Shown here one piece after another: positions 34,430-47,545 of a stretch of 64,000 bases of DNA. Under the pieces are notes generated by a model. That model worked only from the letters and a program-made list of their open reading frames with translations. It searched no databases and had not been told where the DNA came from. The position numbers and the translations under genes were made by a program. Positions within the stretch are counted from its first letter, which is position 1; every line of letters starts with the position of its first letter. This DNA is from Lycorma delicatula. Taxonomy: Eukaryota > Arthropoda > Insecta > Hemiptera > Fulgoridae. The stretch is from positions 128,262,324 to 128,326,323 of the forward strand of contig NC_134460.1 of assembly GCF_047948215.1 (NCBI RefSeq), in the 5' to 3' direction.

Positions 34430-35042
34430 AAAAAATCTGATGTGGTCACCACATGACTTCCTTGTACGCCTATTAAATTACATATACACTTTTTTCTTTT
34501 TTTTTAAATGAAAAGTATATAAAATTTTATTTTATTAAAAACTTCTGAATTTTTTTTATTGTTATAATTGAATAATTATTTATTGTAAAATTTTTTTTCA
34601 CAATCACGGGTTAATAATTATTAATAAATCAATATATATATAAATTTAAAAAAAATTAAGCCTTCTCTTGTAAGATCCAAATATTTCAATAATGAAACTT
34701 TTATTTGGCTATAATTCTGGAACCGATGAAAACAAGTACATTTATGATATATCGTTGAAAAGCTCTCAATGAGGGCTTATTACTGCACTTAAGAGTTTTG
34801 GTTCAGTCGATTGCAATCAAAGGGGAGGTGCATAACTAGATGTTAAAACAGTCCTACATCCAAAATTTTAACATCCTACGGCTAATCGTTTTTGAGTTAT
34901 GCGAGATACATACGTACGTACGTATATACGTCACACCGAAACTAATCAAAATCGTTTCAGAGATGGTCAAAACGGATATTTCCGTTGAAATCTGAAAACC
35001 GAAATTTTTCACGATCACGATACTTCGTATAAGGAAGTAAAA
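34430..35042 (+). repeat. Family A dispersed repeat
   Basis: About 610 bases, starting GATGTGGTCACCACATGACTTCC, whose TGTGG/CCACA arms form a hairpin. It ends CGTATAAGGAAGTAAAAA. It has the same internal landmarks as the 12970 copy but lacks part of the middle. Confidence 0.85.
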
Positions 35043-38000
35043 ACCGAAACCAATATTAAAATATCAATAATTTAAAATAATTTGAAACTTGTTCATAATT
35101 CTTAAGGTATTTCTTATGTAATACTCAACCACGGTATAATAACTTCCCAATAAAATAAATTATTTAAATTTAGTATTTTATATTATTAAACCGTTTGTAT
35201 CTTAAGAAACCTAGCATCGGATGTTTGAGTAAGACAATACAAAGGCAATATTTATTGGAAACCAGGAGAGAATCCATCCTAAATCTTACAATATTTTAAA
35301 ATCATTCATCCCGTATTTTAAATATTCAAAATACAAGTTATACAATCAAAAATAATATTATTAAAGAAAGTAATTTTTTTGTTACCAAGAATTATCTAAG
35401 TTAATTAAAAATAAATTAATCTTAGGGTAGTATTTTTAATGTAATTCAGTATCTTTCAGACACTACTCTTACATTGGATTTGGTTTTCATAACGTTCCTC
35501 TTCCGTGGTAGCTTTACCGTTGTTTTCAGTATCGTCTTTAGTAATTTTTATTTTAGCCATTTCCCAGATATAAAATATATTTAGAAATAATTTACACGAA
35601 ATAAAAAACAATTAATCACAATTATTGTTATTGTAATAATTGTCGTGAAATACCAGAAATTTAGAAAAAAGAAATCTTTTTAATTATTTTTTTACAATCT
35701 TTTTACCTATAATAGCTGATAAATAATTGCATAAGTATAATTAGGTCTCAGTTATATAAGTTAAAAAATAATAATTAAATAAAATGTTATAAATTAAAAT
35801 AAAACAGTTCGTTTAAAACATTACACAGTTAATATTTGTTTATATGTCTATAGTATATCATTAAAAAGAATATATTAAACCAAAATTAATAACGCATATT
35901 ATATTTTTATTCCTTTTATAATATAGCATACTTGACAAAATATTTTTTTTTAACAAAGGAGATTTTCCAAAAAAGTTTTGATTGCAGAAAAAATTAACAA
36001 TGAATTTTTACTGAAATTTATTTGCCGGGATAAATTATGTTTAGGATAGAAATCCACTGAATCCAAATTTTATTATCAGCAGGTTTTACTTTAACTTTTA
36101 TTAAATATAGACAGAATTAGTTAAAATTCTGAAGTTCAAAAACCCGTATGAAGAACAGTAACTATTATTCAGAATTAGCTTATACCAACGATTGTATTTG
36201 TGAATTTGAACGATTTTTAAATGATAATTTGCATTACATAGCCAAATAATTATTCTATACGAAATTTGTTATTCAACATTTGGTGAATAGAAAACAGAAA
36301 TCATCAAACCCCAATAAATTATCGACTAACGTTAACATTTGTAATGATAATCTTTAATAAACATTATGAGTAAACAGATCTTGCTTCAAAAATCCTTAAA
36401 TTAATTAAAAATTAGTGAAATAGATTTTCTCATCAAACAGTGTATCAAAAAATAAAAAGTTTATTTTTGATTATTTTCAATTAATAAAATACATACAAAA
36501 TATTAATAAAAACTCAATGAAAAGAAAAATAAAAACTCATAAATATTTTTTCGAAGTAATATTAAAATAACTTATAACAACTTATAAACTTCCTTTTTTT
36601 TGCTGAATTCGTTTATTTTCAGTCAGCTCCCTTATTGAAGCTATAATTCGTACTTTAACTTTAAGCCTGATAGTTTTAATTAATAAAATATTCTATAAAT
36701 ATAAAAGAATACTTCTGAAAGAAATGACATTACAATGAAGATGCTAGTAAACTATTTTTCTTAATTTACATTAAAATTAATTTATTTTATTTTAAAATGA
36801 GAAAAAACCCGATTATTGTATTAAACGATTATTACTTTACTTAAATTATAGTCTTATACGTACAAACCCTTTTAATATTTACATGCATGAGATTAAGATT
36901 TACTAAGATAAAGCCTTGAAAACAAGTTTAAACAGTTACGATAAAAACATAATATATTTATCTACAAAACGAATATATATATTACAATAAAAAAGACTTA
37001 TAAATTATTATTTATTAAACAAATAAAAAATATATGAAAACTGGCTACGTCTTTTAACGTGTAACATAAGAAAAATAATTGATAAGCGCTTAGTAAAGTA
37101 GTGAGCGAATATCGCTGCCTTCAAATATCATTAATGTAACTGTTACAAAACATAATAATAAAAAAAAAAAACAAAACAAACTTAAAAAATAAAAACAACT
37201 TCCGACATGAATTTTAAATAAGATAAACATTATAATAATAAAATCCTGTTGAAACATTTTAAAACAAGATGCATTTCCGCGTTACAAAAAAAACAAACAC
37301 ACACGCACGCACGCGCGCGTTTCAATATTCTGGAAACTGGATAATACTATCGGTTTATGCAAATAATTCACGATAAATTTAATTATTCACAATTGTACAG
37401 AATACGTATACGTAAATTTCATTCATATTAATGCTAATTTACTCAAAACTATATTATAAAAAATAACGAAAATTATTTACTACTGAAATAAGTTTAAGTT
37501 TTTATTAAAACATTTAATTCATAAATTGAAACTAATAATTGTGAAAAAATCACCAAAAAGCCTTTTTATTTACATACTCTTATGGTATTATTATAAATAA
37601 TATTCGGTTTCAATCACTTGTATGAGTAATGTTAAAATAAATCGCTTTTGACAAAGGTTAATGATAAAACATGTATATTTACACAAGCTAGTCGTCTTAC
37701 CTAGAACCTATATTAAATTTTTTTTCAAAAATAAATAATTATTCATTCATTAGGTAAAGTATATTTGTTAGAACTTTTGAAGAGTTTTAAAAGAGGATAT
37801 ATTTAAAGGGTCAAAATTACGTTGTAAATTATAACAGAATTTAAACAAAAATTGGTGCAGCTTTGTTTCATGCATTTGACATTTATTAGTTGTAATTTAC
37901 TATAACAGTTAATTTTAAATATCTACTTTAATATAATTTTAGTAAATTTTTATAAATCTTTAATTTCTATATAAATCGAAAATTATTTTGACTCAAATTA

Positions 38001-38477
38001 TCGTAGTTATGGGGGAAAATAATTCTGTAGATAAAAATATTAAATTTTATGCGTAGAAACATTCAAGAAAGTTTCACAGAAATTAAAATCCATGACTATA
38101 CTCATTTCCATTATTAAAAATTTATCATCAGAAAATATAAAGTATTAATTAAAAGAATTACAAATACAAATGTAAAAGCAGATTTATTTATTTTTATTAA
38201 TATTTACCATCGGTACCTCATAGGGTACCTTGATTATCATTAAGATAATTACGTGAAGAAAAAAATAATAATAATTAACGCATACATAGGTTCAGCACCT
38301 CATATACAGATAAAGCACTAAAGTTCAATACTTAATACAGCACCAGGAACAAATCACAGGTAGAAAAAAAAAAACAAAAATAAAAACAATGTCAATACAT
38401 AAAAACTACTCTATAAATAAAATAAATATTTCTCGATAATGGAAGTTGCTGTAGTTTGAGGACAATTAAAGAAAAAT
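35043..38477. other. AT-rich sequence without recognised genes
   Basis: A CA/CG microsatellite occurs at 37297-37320. No frame above 60 residues starts here. Nothing else is seen. Confidence 0.5.
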
Positions 38478-38785
38478 TCACTACACAGTGACAGATTCAT
38501 TCTGTGTTCCTACTACTAGGTTCCTTCTCCCGGACACTCCTCTGGTTACATCTTCCAGGTCCAGCCCACGGAAGCGTTTTAATTGCCTGATGTCATCTCT
38601 GTTGTCCAACAGATTTACTACCAGATAATTTACATAATTCTAATCCCGGTTTATATCACGAGCTAAATTTTTGGATCTCTTCGTAAACAGAAGGTAATCC
38701 TAGATAGTCTTGATTTCTCTATTCTTAACAAACACTACACCTCTGTTACGGTCCTCCTTTACAGTCATCTGCGAAAGCAAATGAC
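38478..38785 (-). pseudogene. Jockey-like LINE pol C-terminus (short, frameshifted)
   Basis: A less AT-rich island. On the minus strand one frame reads LGLPSVYEEIQKFSS and, after a frameshift, another reads NYVNYLVVNLLDNRDDIRQL, then KRFRGLDLEDV. These equal the final Jockey-clade segment (V.EEI..FS.KY, H.N.LA..LLDN, R.LKR...LDL) seen also at 28190-28493. No single open frame of 60 codons covers it. It is an old truncated insertion. Confidence 0.65.
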
Positions 38786-41393
38786 TGTAAATACTGTAGT
38801 AACACTTATTCAAACGTAATACCTATTTCAACATAATTAAATAAAAATAAAAACCTTCCAAAAAAAAAAAAAATTAAAATTTGTAAGTTTTATCAAATTT
38901 TCAAGAAAATATTACTTTCCAGTTTTAGCGGCAATCTTAGTTATTTTATGATTAAATTACGAAATAGCATTTATCAAGTCTAAAAAATAATTTTAAAAAA
39001 TACGTTGGTGCCGTTTTGGCCACTTATATGATGTAATAATTTAACCGAAGGATTGAATAGTTACCTAATTCCAATCCTACGTTTCTTTAACCAATTACAA
39101 ATATTTTTACTAAATTTTATTACTTACACTTTGCAAAAACTAATAAAATTTCTTCTAAATTAGTCGATTACGATATAAAAAAAAGCTTTTATAAGAATGT
39201 ACAAAATTGAAAATGTACAAAATAGATATAAATAGTACATAGAATTAATAAATGATTAAATTTATTAATAAATAAATTTAATAAAGAAATTAATAATAAA
39301 TTTATTAATTTTTTTTTTCCCGAAGGACAAGAGATTTTAGCTATACGAGTGTATTAGTAGTGTATTCCTACTTCCCCATTTTCGCATTACAAAGGAAGTA
39401 GGTTCTCCATATAATTTTGTATAAAGCTATACCACCACCGACTGTAGAATTATATATACACAATTTCTATTAGATGTCATCTAATATATAAAAAATAAAC
39501 AATCCAAAATTTAACAAAATGTTATTTTAAATTTAAACAAGGATGTTTTACTCGTAATTAATTTTTTTTAAATTTGATATCTTGATTAGTTGAATTTAAT
39601 ATCTACCAGTTATAAAGCTACAAACAATAGCAATAAACTTGAAATAAAACTTTTTAGACGTTCCACTTCCTGTTTATTTTTACATCTCACTTATGTTTTA
39701 TTTAATTTAATTTTTCGTATTTATTTGCTTACTTTTTTTTAAATATTGATTTATTATTAATAATCACAGCAGTATATATTATTTCTAAACAATTTAAAAC
39801 TAAATTAATTAGTAAAACATTTGAACAACCTTCAAATTATTACAACTCAAAGCTATTATTAGCTTAGCTATTAAAAATAACATGAACCTGTAATAAAATT
39901 GTATTTAAAGTATAATAAAATAGCTTAATAAACTAGAAATGATGGCAATGATTAAAAATATCCACTTTGAATAATATAATATGTGACAGTCAAATATTTT
40001 ATTAATGCGATATAAAAAAAGGAAATAAATATTTGTTTCATCAGTAAAAATCATTTGTAATAATAAAATTTTCACCATTTCTTCTTTAAATTAAACAAAC
40101 TTAAAGTTCTTAGTTTGCTCTACGCTTCAATAAATTGCAGTAAAATTTTAAAACTTATTTAGTTCTTAACACTCTGAACTTAATATTGAACAACCATTCA
40201 TAATTTGCAACCACTTTCTTTTTGAAAATATAAATTTCCTCTTATGATAAACTTCGTTTTAAAAGCCTTCTAAGTGAAAAAATTAAATTATCTGTTTTGA
40301 AACGAAAGAATAAATGATTGTTACAACTATCACGCAAAGCTCTATCGTGAAAGAAATGTGTAAGCTAGATGGAAAAGGTTGAGAATGTTGTATAATTGGC
40401 ATTAACTCTTTCCAAATTGTATAAGGTTGTTTTTGTATGTACTACTACGCGCTAACTAAAGCCTATTGATTTATTGTTTTTTTTTCCCATGTACTAAAAA
40501 TTCAAAAGACTGTGATAACGACGTTTTTATTAAAATCCTGAACGATATACTGAAATCAGGAAATACACTTAAAATCACTTTGAATAGGTTTTAAATTAAT
40601 TAAATATTTATTATTACATTTTTTAAATAATTTAAAAAAAATTGTTTCTCATTTATAATAGTATAAAAACTCTGAGTATGTTCATTTTTAATGTATTATC
40701 TCTTTAATTAGATATTAATCCAAAATTTTTACATTTTCACAAATATTCCGCAACCAATTTTCGGAAAACCTTTACTTTGACTTAATTTTCATTGAAATTT
40801 TCTTTGCACTGTTAAATAGAATATGGATGACAATGTTTTACTTATTTCTATAAGAATATTGGAGCAAAAAAAAATTTCTTTAAACTATTGTAACTTCTGA
40901 ACTTTTTTTTATTAAAATGTATGAAAAGATATAACGAACATATTATATCTTAGAAACAATGTAGACAATTAATTATTTAAAAATCTAATAGATGTTGAAT
41001 ACCTCTTTAATACAGTGAATACAGTGAATACCTCTTTTTATTTACAGTGTCAAATTTCCAAATTTATTTAAATCGTATTTTTAATTTTTTATAAAACGTA
41101 ATGCATACAAATAAATTCAGAAAAAATAATCAAGCACATTATTAAATTTTTCACGACTGATATATGCGTTTTAAAAGGTAATGTATATCTTTTCTATTGA
41201 AGTGTTATAAGTGCATGGAGAAAAAATTTTTATTACCCAAAAAAAAAAACAATTGCTTGTAGTCCCATAATTTAATGTAAATCTATTAAATTTTGATATA
41301 TAATCAGTTAGACTAACTACAACGTTTTACGAAAACAAATATTTAATCATATTTTTAAAATTCCATACCGATAACTATTTGTTCTTCGTAAAA
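38786..41393. other. AT-rich sequence without recognised genes
   Basis: Poly-A/T runs, no frame with a domain and no repeat shared with other parts of the window. Confidence 0.5.
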
Positions 41394-41550
41394 ACCGATC
41401 TCCGTGGCGCAAATGGTAGCGTCTCGGCCTTTCATTGGGAGGTCCCAGGTTCGAATGCCGGTCAATGGCATTTTCACAAGCTGCAAAATTGTCGTTTCAT
41501 TTTATCCTCTGAAGCAATAGCTAACAACAGCCCCGGAACCTAGAAAAGTT
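41394..41550 (+). mobile_element. tRNA-derived SINE, family 2
   Basis: Perfect box A TGGCGCAAATG (41405-41415) and box B GTTCGAATG (41449-41457, last base changed). It has the body GGCATTTTCACAAGCTGCAAAA and the tail TATCCTCTGAAG...CCCCGGAACCTAGAAAAG. It is the cleanest family 2 head in the window. Confidence 0.8.
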
Positions 41551-43330
41551 AATTTTGAATTTTAATAATAAAAACTGAATAATGTACTTCATTACAATTT
41601 ACCATTAATAATATTGGATATAGATAATTTATTAAAAGAGATGAAAACAAAAATAAATATTGTTACCGTAAAAAAGGGAATAAGGACATTAATTAGTAAG
41701 AATAGTATAAATTTAAACATTACGTTTTTATAATAATTAAAGAACATTCTCTAGGTTACGTCTTATATAGTATAGAGTATGATATCTACTTAAAAACAAC
41801 GTAAAGAAACTGACAAAAATATTTTCGTTTTAATGTGAAAAAAGTCTTAATTAAACTTTTTTTATGTTTAAAAAAATAGGCAGTATTGCTAATTAATAAT
41901 TTTGATAACAAATCGATGATAATAACATTATAACAACGACTAATATGATAAAGAATTAATGTGTAATATTATCACTTGTGTCAAGAGATCACGGTCAAAT
42001 AATATAACATATTTCAGTAAAGAATTAATTTGAAAAACTATTTACCATTTCAAGTTAAATTAAAAAGACAAAAAATTTAATAATTCGGATAATATTGCAT
42101 AATATTTCTGATATTTGTTTTATATAACGTTTTTATTTATATATGTAAATAAATAATTGAGTTTGAAATTAATTTTAATTTGTATTTTACTGAACATTAT
42201 TTAGATTATTTCCTTACAGTAGTACAGTTACAGCAGTGCTCTATTTTGCGATTAGAACTAACAATTATCTTAAAATGAATTTTTAAATCAAAATATGACT
42301 ATTTTTGCTAATATTATGAAGATTGTTAGTTTACGAAATTTACAAGCTAAAGAAATAATTGACAAGTCATTTGACAACATTTAAGCTGTACCGTGAGAAA
42401 ATAAAGAATTGTTTTTTCTATAAGACGTCGAACTTGTTAAAAATAAAAGAAAGATTTTTGGAAATAATACATTTTTTTTTTTTCAAAATAACTAATAATT
42501 CTTTATTTTAAAAGATTTTTTTTTTTATCAAAATAAAGTCGTAATTTTGAGTTAGCAGTAAGAACTGAACAAAAAAATGATTGTAATATGCAGTACATGC
42601 GTATGTAAATATAAAAGCTGGCAAAGTATTGCATGAGTAGAGTTGTGGATGTCACTGCGATCAGACGTGCTTTCAGAGCTCCGTGTAATAGTGTTTTTTT
42701 GATTGGTTTTTTGGTAATTTCACTGGATTTGGACATAGTAATATATCGAGGTAAGGATAATGGACTGACGTACAAATTGTTATGAGTTTTGGACATGGAC
42801 TACAAAAGTTATTAGAGTTTTTTATATTAGACATAATCTTGTATTAAGTGAAAAGTTTTACAGTTCTTTTGGATATTTTGGTGAGCTGTTGAGGACCTAA
42901 CAATAGTGTAATACCTACTAGGAGTCATTCTGAGTTATTTCAACTCGGCAAAGTGTGTAAAAATCTATTTTGGATTAGTTTTTTAATAACTTTTAGGTTA
43001 TACGTGGTACTAATATAAAAGGAAAATTTTCTAAGTGGTAAGCTGTGTCTTGTCTGCTACGTCACAGACTATACTGGTGAACAACTTGTGAAATTTTTCA
43101 TAGTTAGTATTCAGAGAGAACTTTTTCCAAGTGTTATAAGCATATTTTACACGGGCTTTTCCTTTTTCCTCCATATCTTCCATAGTTTTGACAATAGATC
43201 CAAAATTCCTTCACATCTTTACGAATCAAAAACTTCCCGACCTTTTTGACCCCCCCCCCCCAATTTTGACCCCTCCCAAAATTTTTTGACCTAATATTCG
43301 AACAGATACATTTTACCTCCCCCAACCCCC
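41551..43330. other. AT-rich sequence, then a possible LINE 5' region
   Basis: 41551-42560 is AT-rich and featureless. From about 42600 to 43330 base composition becomes more balanced, ending in a C-rich stretch (CCCCCCCCCC near 43252). This could be the untranslated leader of the ORF1 at 43354, which is on the same strand, but no promoter can be assigned. Confidence 0.35.
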
Positions 43331-43353
43331 GCCGGCCACCGAATACTTTTTTT

Positions 43354-44045
43354 TTGGGGGCACCTCACCGTGTGGGGTATCGCTCAACGCGGAATTGTCC
43401 GCTGACACCAAATCAAGGACATGAGACGTCGAGGCTCGTTACCTGTAGAAGATACAGCCTCTCAAGGGGCTGGAACCTCGAGGCGAAGTACAGGAAGGTG
43501 AGAGATCCCGACAGAAGACGTAGAGGGAATGGATATTGGGGTTACAGGAGTTACAAGCCAGGACAAGACAAAATGGAAACAAATAGAAGGACGAGGGGCT
43601 AAAAGAGCAAGGGCCGGATCTTCAGAAGAAGAGGAGGCTCCCCTCACACTACAAGAGGTCACCTATAAATTAGGTAGTGCATTATTACAATTGAGACAAT
43701 GGACCGGCAAAGCGAGCGTGACCGCTATCTAGGCACATGAAAGGGAACTGAGCGACATATACAGAGAATTACAGAGACTGAGTGAAGAGACTCCGGATAC
43801 GACTACCCAAGGTACACAGACAGAAGGTCAGTACAGAAATGAGATGTCTGACAAACTCGATGTCGATCTTTCTGATAAGCAGTTAATTGACAGACTGTCT
43901 TCACGATGGTCATCATGGGTGATGAACCGTCTAACCCAAATAAATGCTCCAAAAATAGGGGAGGACAGTTGTCATTTTGTTGACTTAAATGGACTGAGGC
44001 CTAGCAGCCTCAGGGTTAATAAAAACGAACTGGTTTTTCTTTAAA
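43354..44045 (+). pseudogene. LINE ORF1 N-terminal region
   Basis: Three overlapping frames make up one decayed protein. The second (43529-43732) reads KRARAGSSEEEEAPLTLQEV, then TYKLGSALLQLRQWTGKAS, and stops. The same frame after the stop gives ERELSDIYRELQRLSEE and TQGTQTEG. Another frame continues from 43844 with MSDKLDVDLSDKQLIDRLSS. Basic-acidic N-terminus, a helical segment and a TQTE motif are typical of gag-like ORF1 proteins of insect LINEs. No zinc knuckle follows, because the sequence turns AT-rich after 44045. R1-like affiliation is a guess. Confidence 0.5.
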
Positions 44046-44956
44046 TTTCCACTAGAACACTATCCGAAAAATAGACACGATTTAACCTAATCCTGAAAAC
44101 CATAGCACGTTAATATATTATTTAAAGATAGATAAAACGAACAATTTTTCTATTTTAATTTTTCAGACGTATTTTGTACAACGTTGAACTTAAACAAGAG
44201 AGACTTTTAACGAAAAAATAATTCGTCATTAGACAGCGTTGCCTAAATGTTTTTTCTTACACAACCATATTTTCTACCGACATTAAGTTATAATCTAAAT
44301 TATAGTCTAAACAGTTAAATAATTATTTTAAAAGTTTAATATTTTTAAAAGTATTAATAGTGAAAAAAATAATAATACATATTTTATTTCACTTTACTAT
44401 AATTTGTGATTAATTATGAAAATATGAAATGAGTATATTCGGCTGAATGTTACGTTAAGCTAATTTAAAAAAATAATTTGTAATAAGCCAAGATGATATC
44501 AAACAAAAGTTTTTTGAGGTGCTTTTGGTACACTGAATCTTTATGAAATAACATTGTTGCTTTATATATAAAGTAAAAAATATATTTTTTTTAAATTCTT
44601 TTCTTTAAATTTATTTATCTATCTTTTTCCTGCTGTACATAATTATACAAACAGAAGAGTTCAAACAAACAGATTTTGCATTCAAAAATTAAGGAAAACT
44701 TGAATATATTACCGAAGCCGTACAACTGGTTAAGTATAACATTAATTTTCGAAATTTATAAACATTTTCAACTTTTCACATAAAACTTTTAATAAAAATA
44801 AGTATTCTTAATAAAATCTTTTGCCTTTGATGAGATTGTAATTAAGTATTTTTTACCTTATTATACAATTTTCTTAACAGAAACCACAAGTCATTTGAGT
44901 TTGCATAGCGGTAAAATTTTAATACTTAATTAAAACTTAAATTATTAGTAATTAAA
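44046..44956. other. AT-rich spacer
   Basis: No gene or repeat recognised. Confidence 0.45.
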
Positions 44957-45311
44957 TCATATATAAGTGAGAAAGTTTGTGAATCAGTCTGTTTGTAACA
45001 GCATCACACCAGAACCAACCGATGAATTGCTTTCAGATTTTCAGGATACATTTTTGTTATCCCAGAGAAGGTTTTAAGTCGTAGATTGAGGCCCTAGTTT
45101 CCTTTGGGGTTAAGATCTTAAAGATATTCATTAAAAAACAAAAATGAATTCTTTTACTTCAATTCTGTGGTCACCATGAAAGCAGAAATATAATGAAGTA
45201 AAAATTAATTCTTTTTTCTTTAATGAATATCTGTAAAATATTTAATATTCTCATAAGTATTACAACAGCGAACACGTCGGTGTTCCAGATATCGGAGCCC
45301 TGACCGCCTAG
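44957..45311 (+). mobile_element. Compact Helitron-like element (355 bp)
   Basis: The 5' end begins TCATATATAAGTGAGAAAG, continuing with TGTTTGTAACAGCATCAC. This is the style of insect Helitron 5' ends. The 3' end is CTAG (45308-45311), preceded by a hairpin GAACAC-GTCG-GTGTTC at 45269-45286. The base before is A and the base after is T, the A^T target expected for Helitrons. No Rep/helicase is present, so it is non-autonomous. The hairpin sits about 20 bases from the end, further than the usual 10-12. Confidence 0.6.
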
Positions 45312-45533
45312 TTGATAATAATACTATCACTTTTAAATTAGTATAAGTTACAAAAAAAAGGAATTTTTCTTTCGTTAAAAGAAAAAGATTGTAATTATAA
45401 AACGAAAAACCAATTGTAACAAAAATCATTAAGATTTTAGGTATCGATAAGTTTATTAAGATAAAAATCTCTGCAATTTATTTATAAAATCAAATTATTA
45501 CATATCGCATTTTTTTTTTTGTCTTCAGTCATT

Positions 45534-46370
45534 TCACTGGTTTGATGCAGATCTCCAAGATTCCCTATCTAGTGCTAGTCGTTTCATTTCAGTATACCCT
45601 CTACATCCTACATCCCTAACAATTTGTTTTACATATTCCAAACGTGGCCTGCCTACACAATTTTTCCCTTCTACCTGTCCTTCCAATATTAAAGCGACTA
45701 TTCCAGGATGCCTTAGTATGTGGCCTATAAGTCTTTCTCTTCTTTTAACTATATTTTTCCAAATGCTTCTTTCTTCATCTATTTGCCGCAATACCTCTTC
45801 ATTTGTCACTTTATCCACCCATCTGATTTTTAACATTCTCCTATAGCACCACATTTCAAAAGCTTCTAATCTTTTCTTCTCAGATACTCCGGTTGTCCAA
45901 GTTTCACTTCCATATAAAGCGACACTCCATACATACACTTACAAAAATCTTTTCCTGACATTTAAATTAATTTTTGATGTAAACAAATTATATTACTTAC
46001 TGAAGGCTCGTTTCGCTTGTGCTATTCGGCATTTTATATCGCTCCTGCTTCGTCCATCTTTAGTAATTCTACTTCCCAAATAACAAAATTCTTTTACCTC
46101 CATAATCTTTTCTCCTCTTATTTTCACATTCAGTGGTCCATCTTTGTTATTTCTACTACATTTCATTACTTTTGTTTTGTTCTTGTTTATTTTCATGCGA
46201 TAGTTCTTGCGTAGGACTTCATCTATGCCGTTCATTGTTTCTTCTAAATCCTTTTTACTCTCGGCTAGAATTACTATATCATCAGCAAATCGTAGCATCT
46301 TTATCTTTTCACCTTGTACTGTTACTCCGAATCTAAATTGTTCTTTAACATCATTAACTGCTAGTTTCAT
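45534..46370 (-). pseudogene. RTE-like LINE RT active site and C-terminal domain
   Basis: The 125-residue frame (45993-46370) contains MLRFADDIVILAESKKDLEE. FADD (46278-46289) is the catalytic centre and is intact. KVMKCSRNN and FCYLGSRITKDGRSRSDI follow. After a frame break the 134-residue frame at 45534-45938 reads VALYGSETWTTGVSEKKRLE, AFEMWCYRRMLKIRWVDKVT, GHILRHPGIV and ends shortly after SWRSASNQ. The YGSETW and CYRRML motifs are typical of RTE/BovB-type LINE C-termini. Catalytic residues are preserved although the frame is broken. Confidence 0.85.
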
Positions 46371-47545
46371 GTAAAGATTAAAAAGTAATGGAGATAGGGA
46401 ACATCCTTGTCGGACTCCCTTTCTTATTACGGCTTCTTTCTTATGTTCTTCAATTATTACTGTTGCTGTTTGGTTCCTGTTTATGTTAGCAATTGTTCTT
46501 CTATCTCTGTATTTGAACCCTAATTTTTTTTAATGCTGAACATTTTATTCCAGTCTACGTTATCGAATGCCTTTTCTAGGTCTATAAACGCCAAGTATGT
46601 TGGTTTGTTTTTCTTTAATCTTCCTTCTACTATTAATCTGAGGCCTAAAATTGCTTCCCTTGTCCCTATACTTTTCCTGAAACCAAATTGGTCTTCTCCT
46701 AACACTTCCTCCACTCTCCTCTCAATTCTTCTGTATAAAATTCTAGTTAAGATTTTTGATGCATGACTAGTTAAACTAATTGTTCTGTATTCTTCACATT
46801 TATCTGCCCCTGCTTTCTTTGGTATCATTACTATAACACTTTTTTTAAGTCTGGCGGAAATTCCCCTTTTTCATAAATATTACTCACCAGTTGGTATAAT
46901 CTATCAATCGCTTCCTCACCTGCACTGCGCAGTAATTCGACAGGTATTCCGTCTATTCCAGGAGCCTTTCTGCCATTTAAATCTTTTAATGCTCTCTTAA
47001 ATTCAGATCTCAGTATTGTTTCTCCCATTTAATCCTCCTCAACTTCCTCTTCTTCCTCTATAACACCATTTTCTAATTTATTTCCTCCGTATAACTCTTC
47101 AATATTTTCCACCCATCTATCGACTTTACCTTTCGAATTATATATTGGTGTACCATCTTTGTTTAACACATTAATAGATTTTAATTAATGTACCCCAAAA
47201 TTTTCCTTATCTTTTCTGTATGCTCCGTCTATTTTACCAATGTTCATTTCTCTTTCCACTTCTGAACATTTTTCTTTAATCCACTCTTCTTTCGCCAGTT
47301 TGCACTTCCTGTTTATAGCATTTCTTAATTGCCGATAGTTCCTTTTACTTTCTTCATCACTAGCATTCTTATATTTTCTACGTTCATCCATCAGCTGCAA
47401 TATATCGTCTGAAACCCAAGGTTTTCTACCAGTTCTCTTTATTCCGCCTAAGTTTGCTTCTGCTGATTTAAGAATTTCCTTTTTAACATTCTCCCATTCT
47501 TCTTCTACATTTTCTACCTTATCTTTTTTACTTTTATCGCATTTA
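46370..47545 (-). pseudogene. RTE-like LINE linker and RT fingers/palm
   Basis: The stretch before the first Met is open from about 47545 (VENVEEEWENVKKEIL, then KPWVSDDILQLMDERRKYKN). It continues through KEEWIKEKCSEVER to GKIDGAYRKDKENFGV, where it stops. The next frame has LKDLNGRKAPGIDGIPVELL, the LINE motif where the finger contacts template. After a single-base shift comes MIPKKAGADKCEEYRTISLT, SHASKIL, QFGFRKSIGTREAI and FIDLEKAFDNVDW with the first catalytic Asp. Confidence 0.85.

Larger units (their letters stand above)
45510..47545 (-). mobile_element. RTE-like LINE, 5'-truncated, with poly-A tail
   Basis: Minus-strand insertion ending in a poly-A tail (T run at 45510-45520). Reading frames in order cover the linker after the endonuclease, the full reverse transcriptase and the C-terminal region. 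The endonuclease is missing, a normal 5' truncation. Frames are long and only a few frameshifts or stops separate them, so this copy is younger than its relative at 2960-5240. It is flanked by AT-rich sequence; no target-site duplication could be identified by eye. Confidence 0.88.

Noticed and set aside
46017..46766. Plus-strand frames of 65-77 codons
   Set aside because: Antisense of the minus-strand LINE reverse transcriptase.
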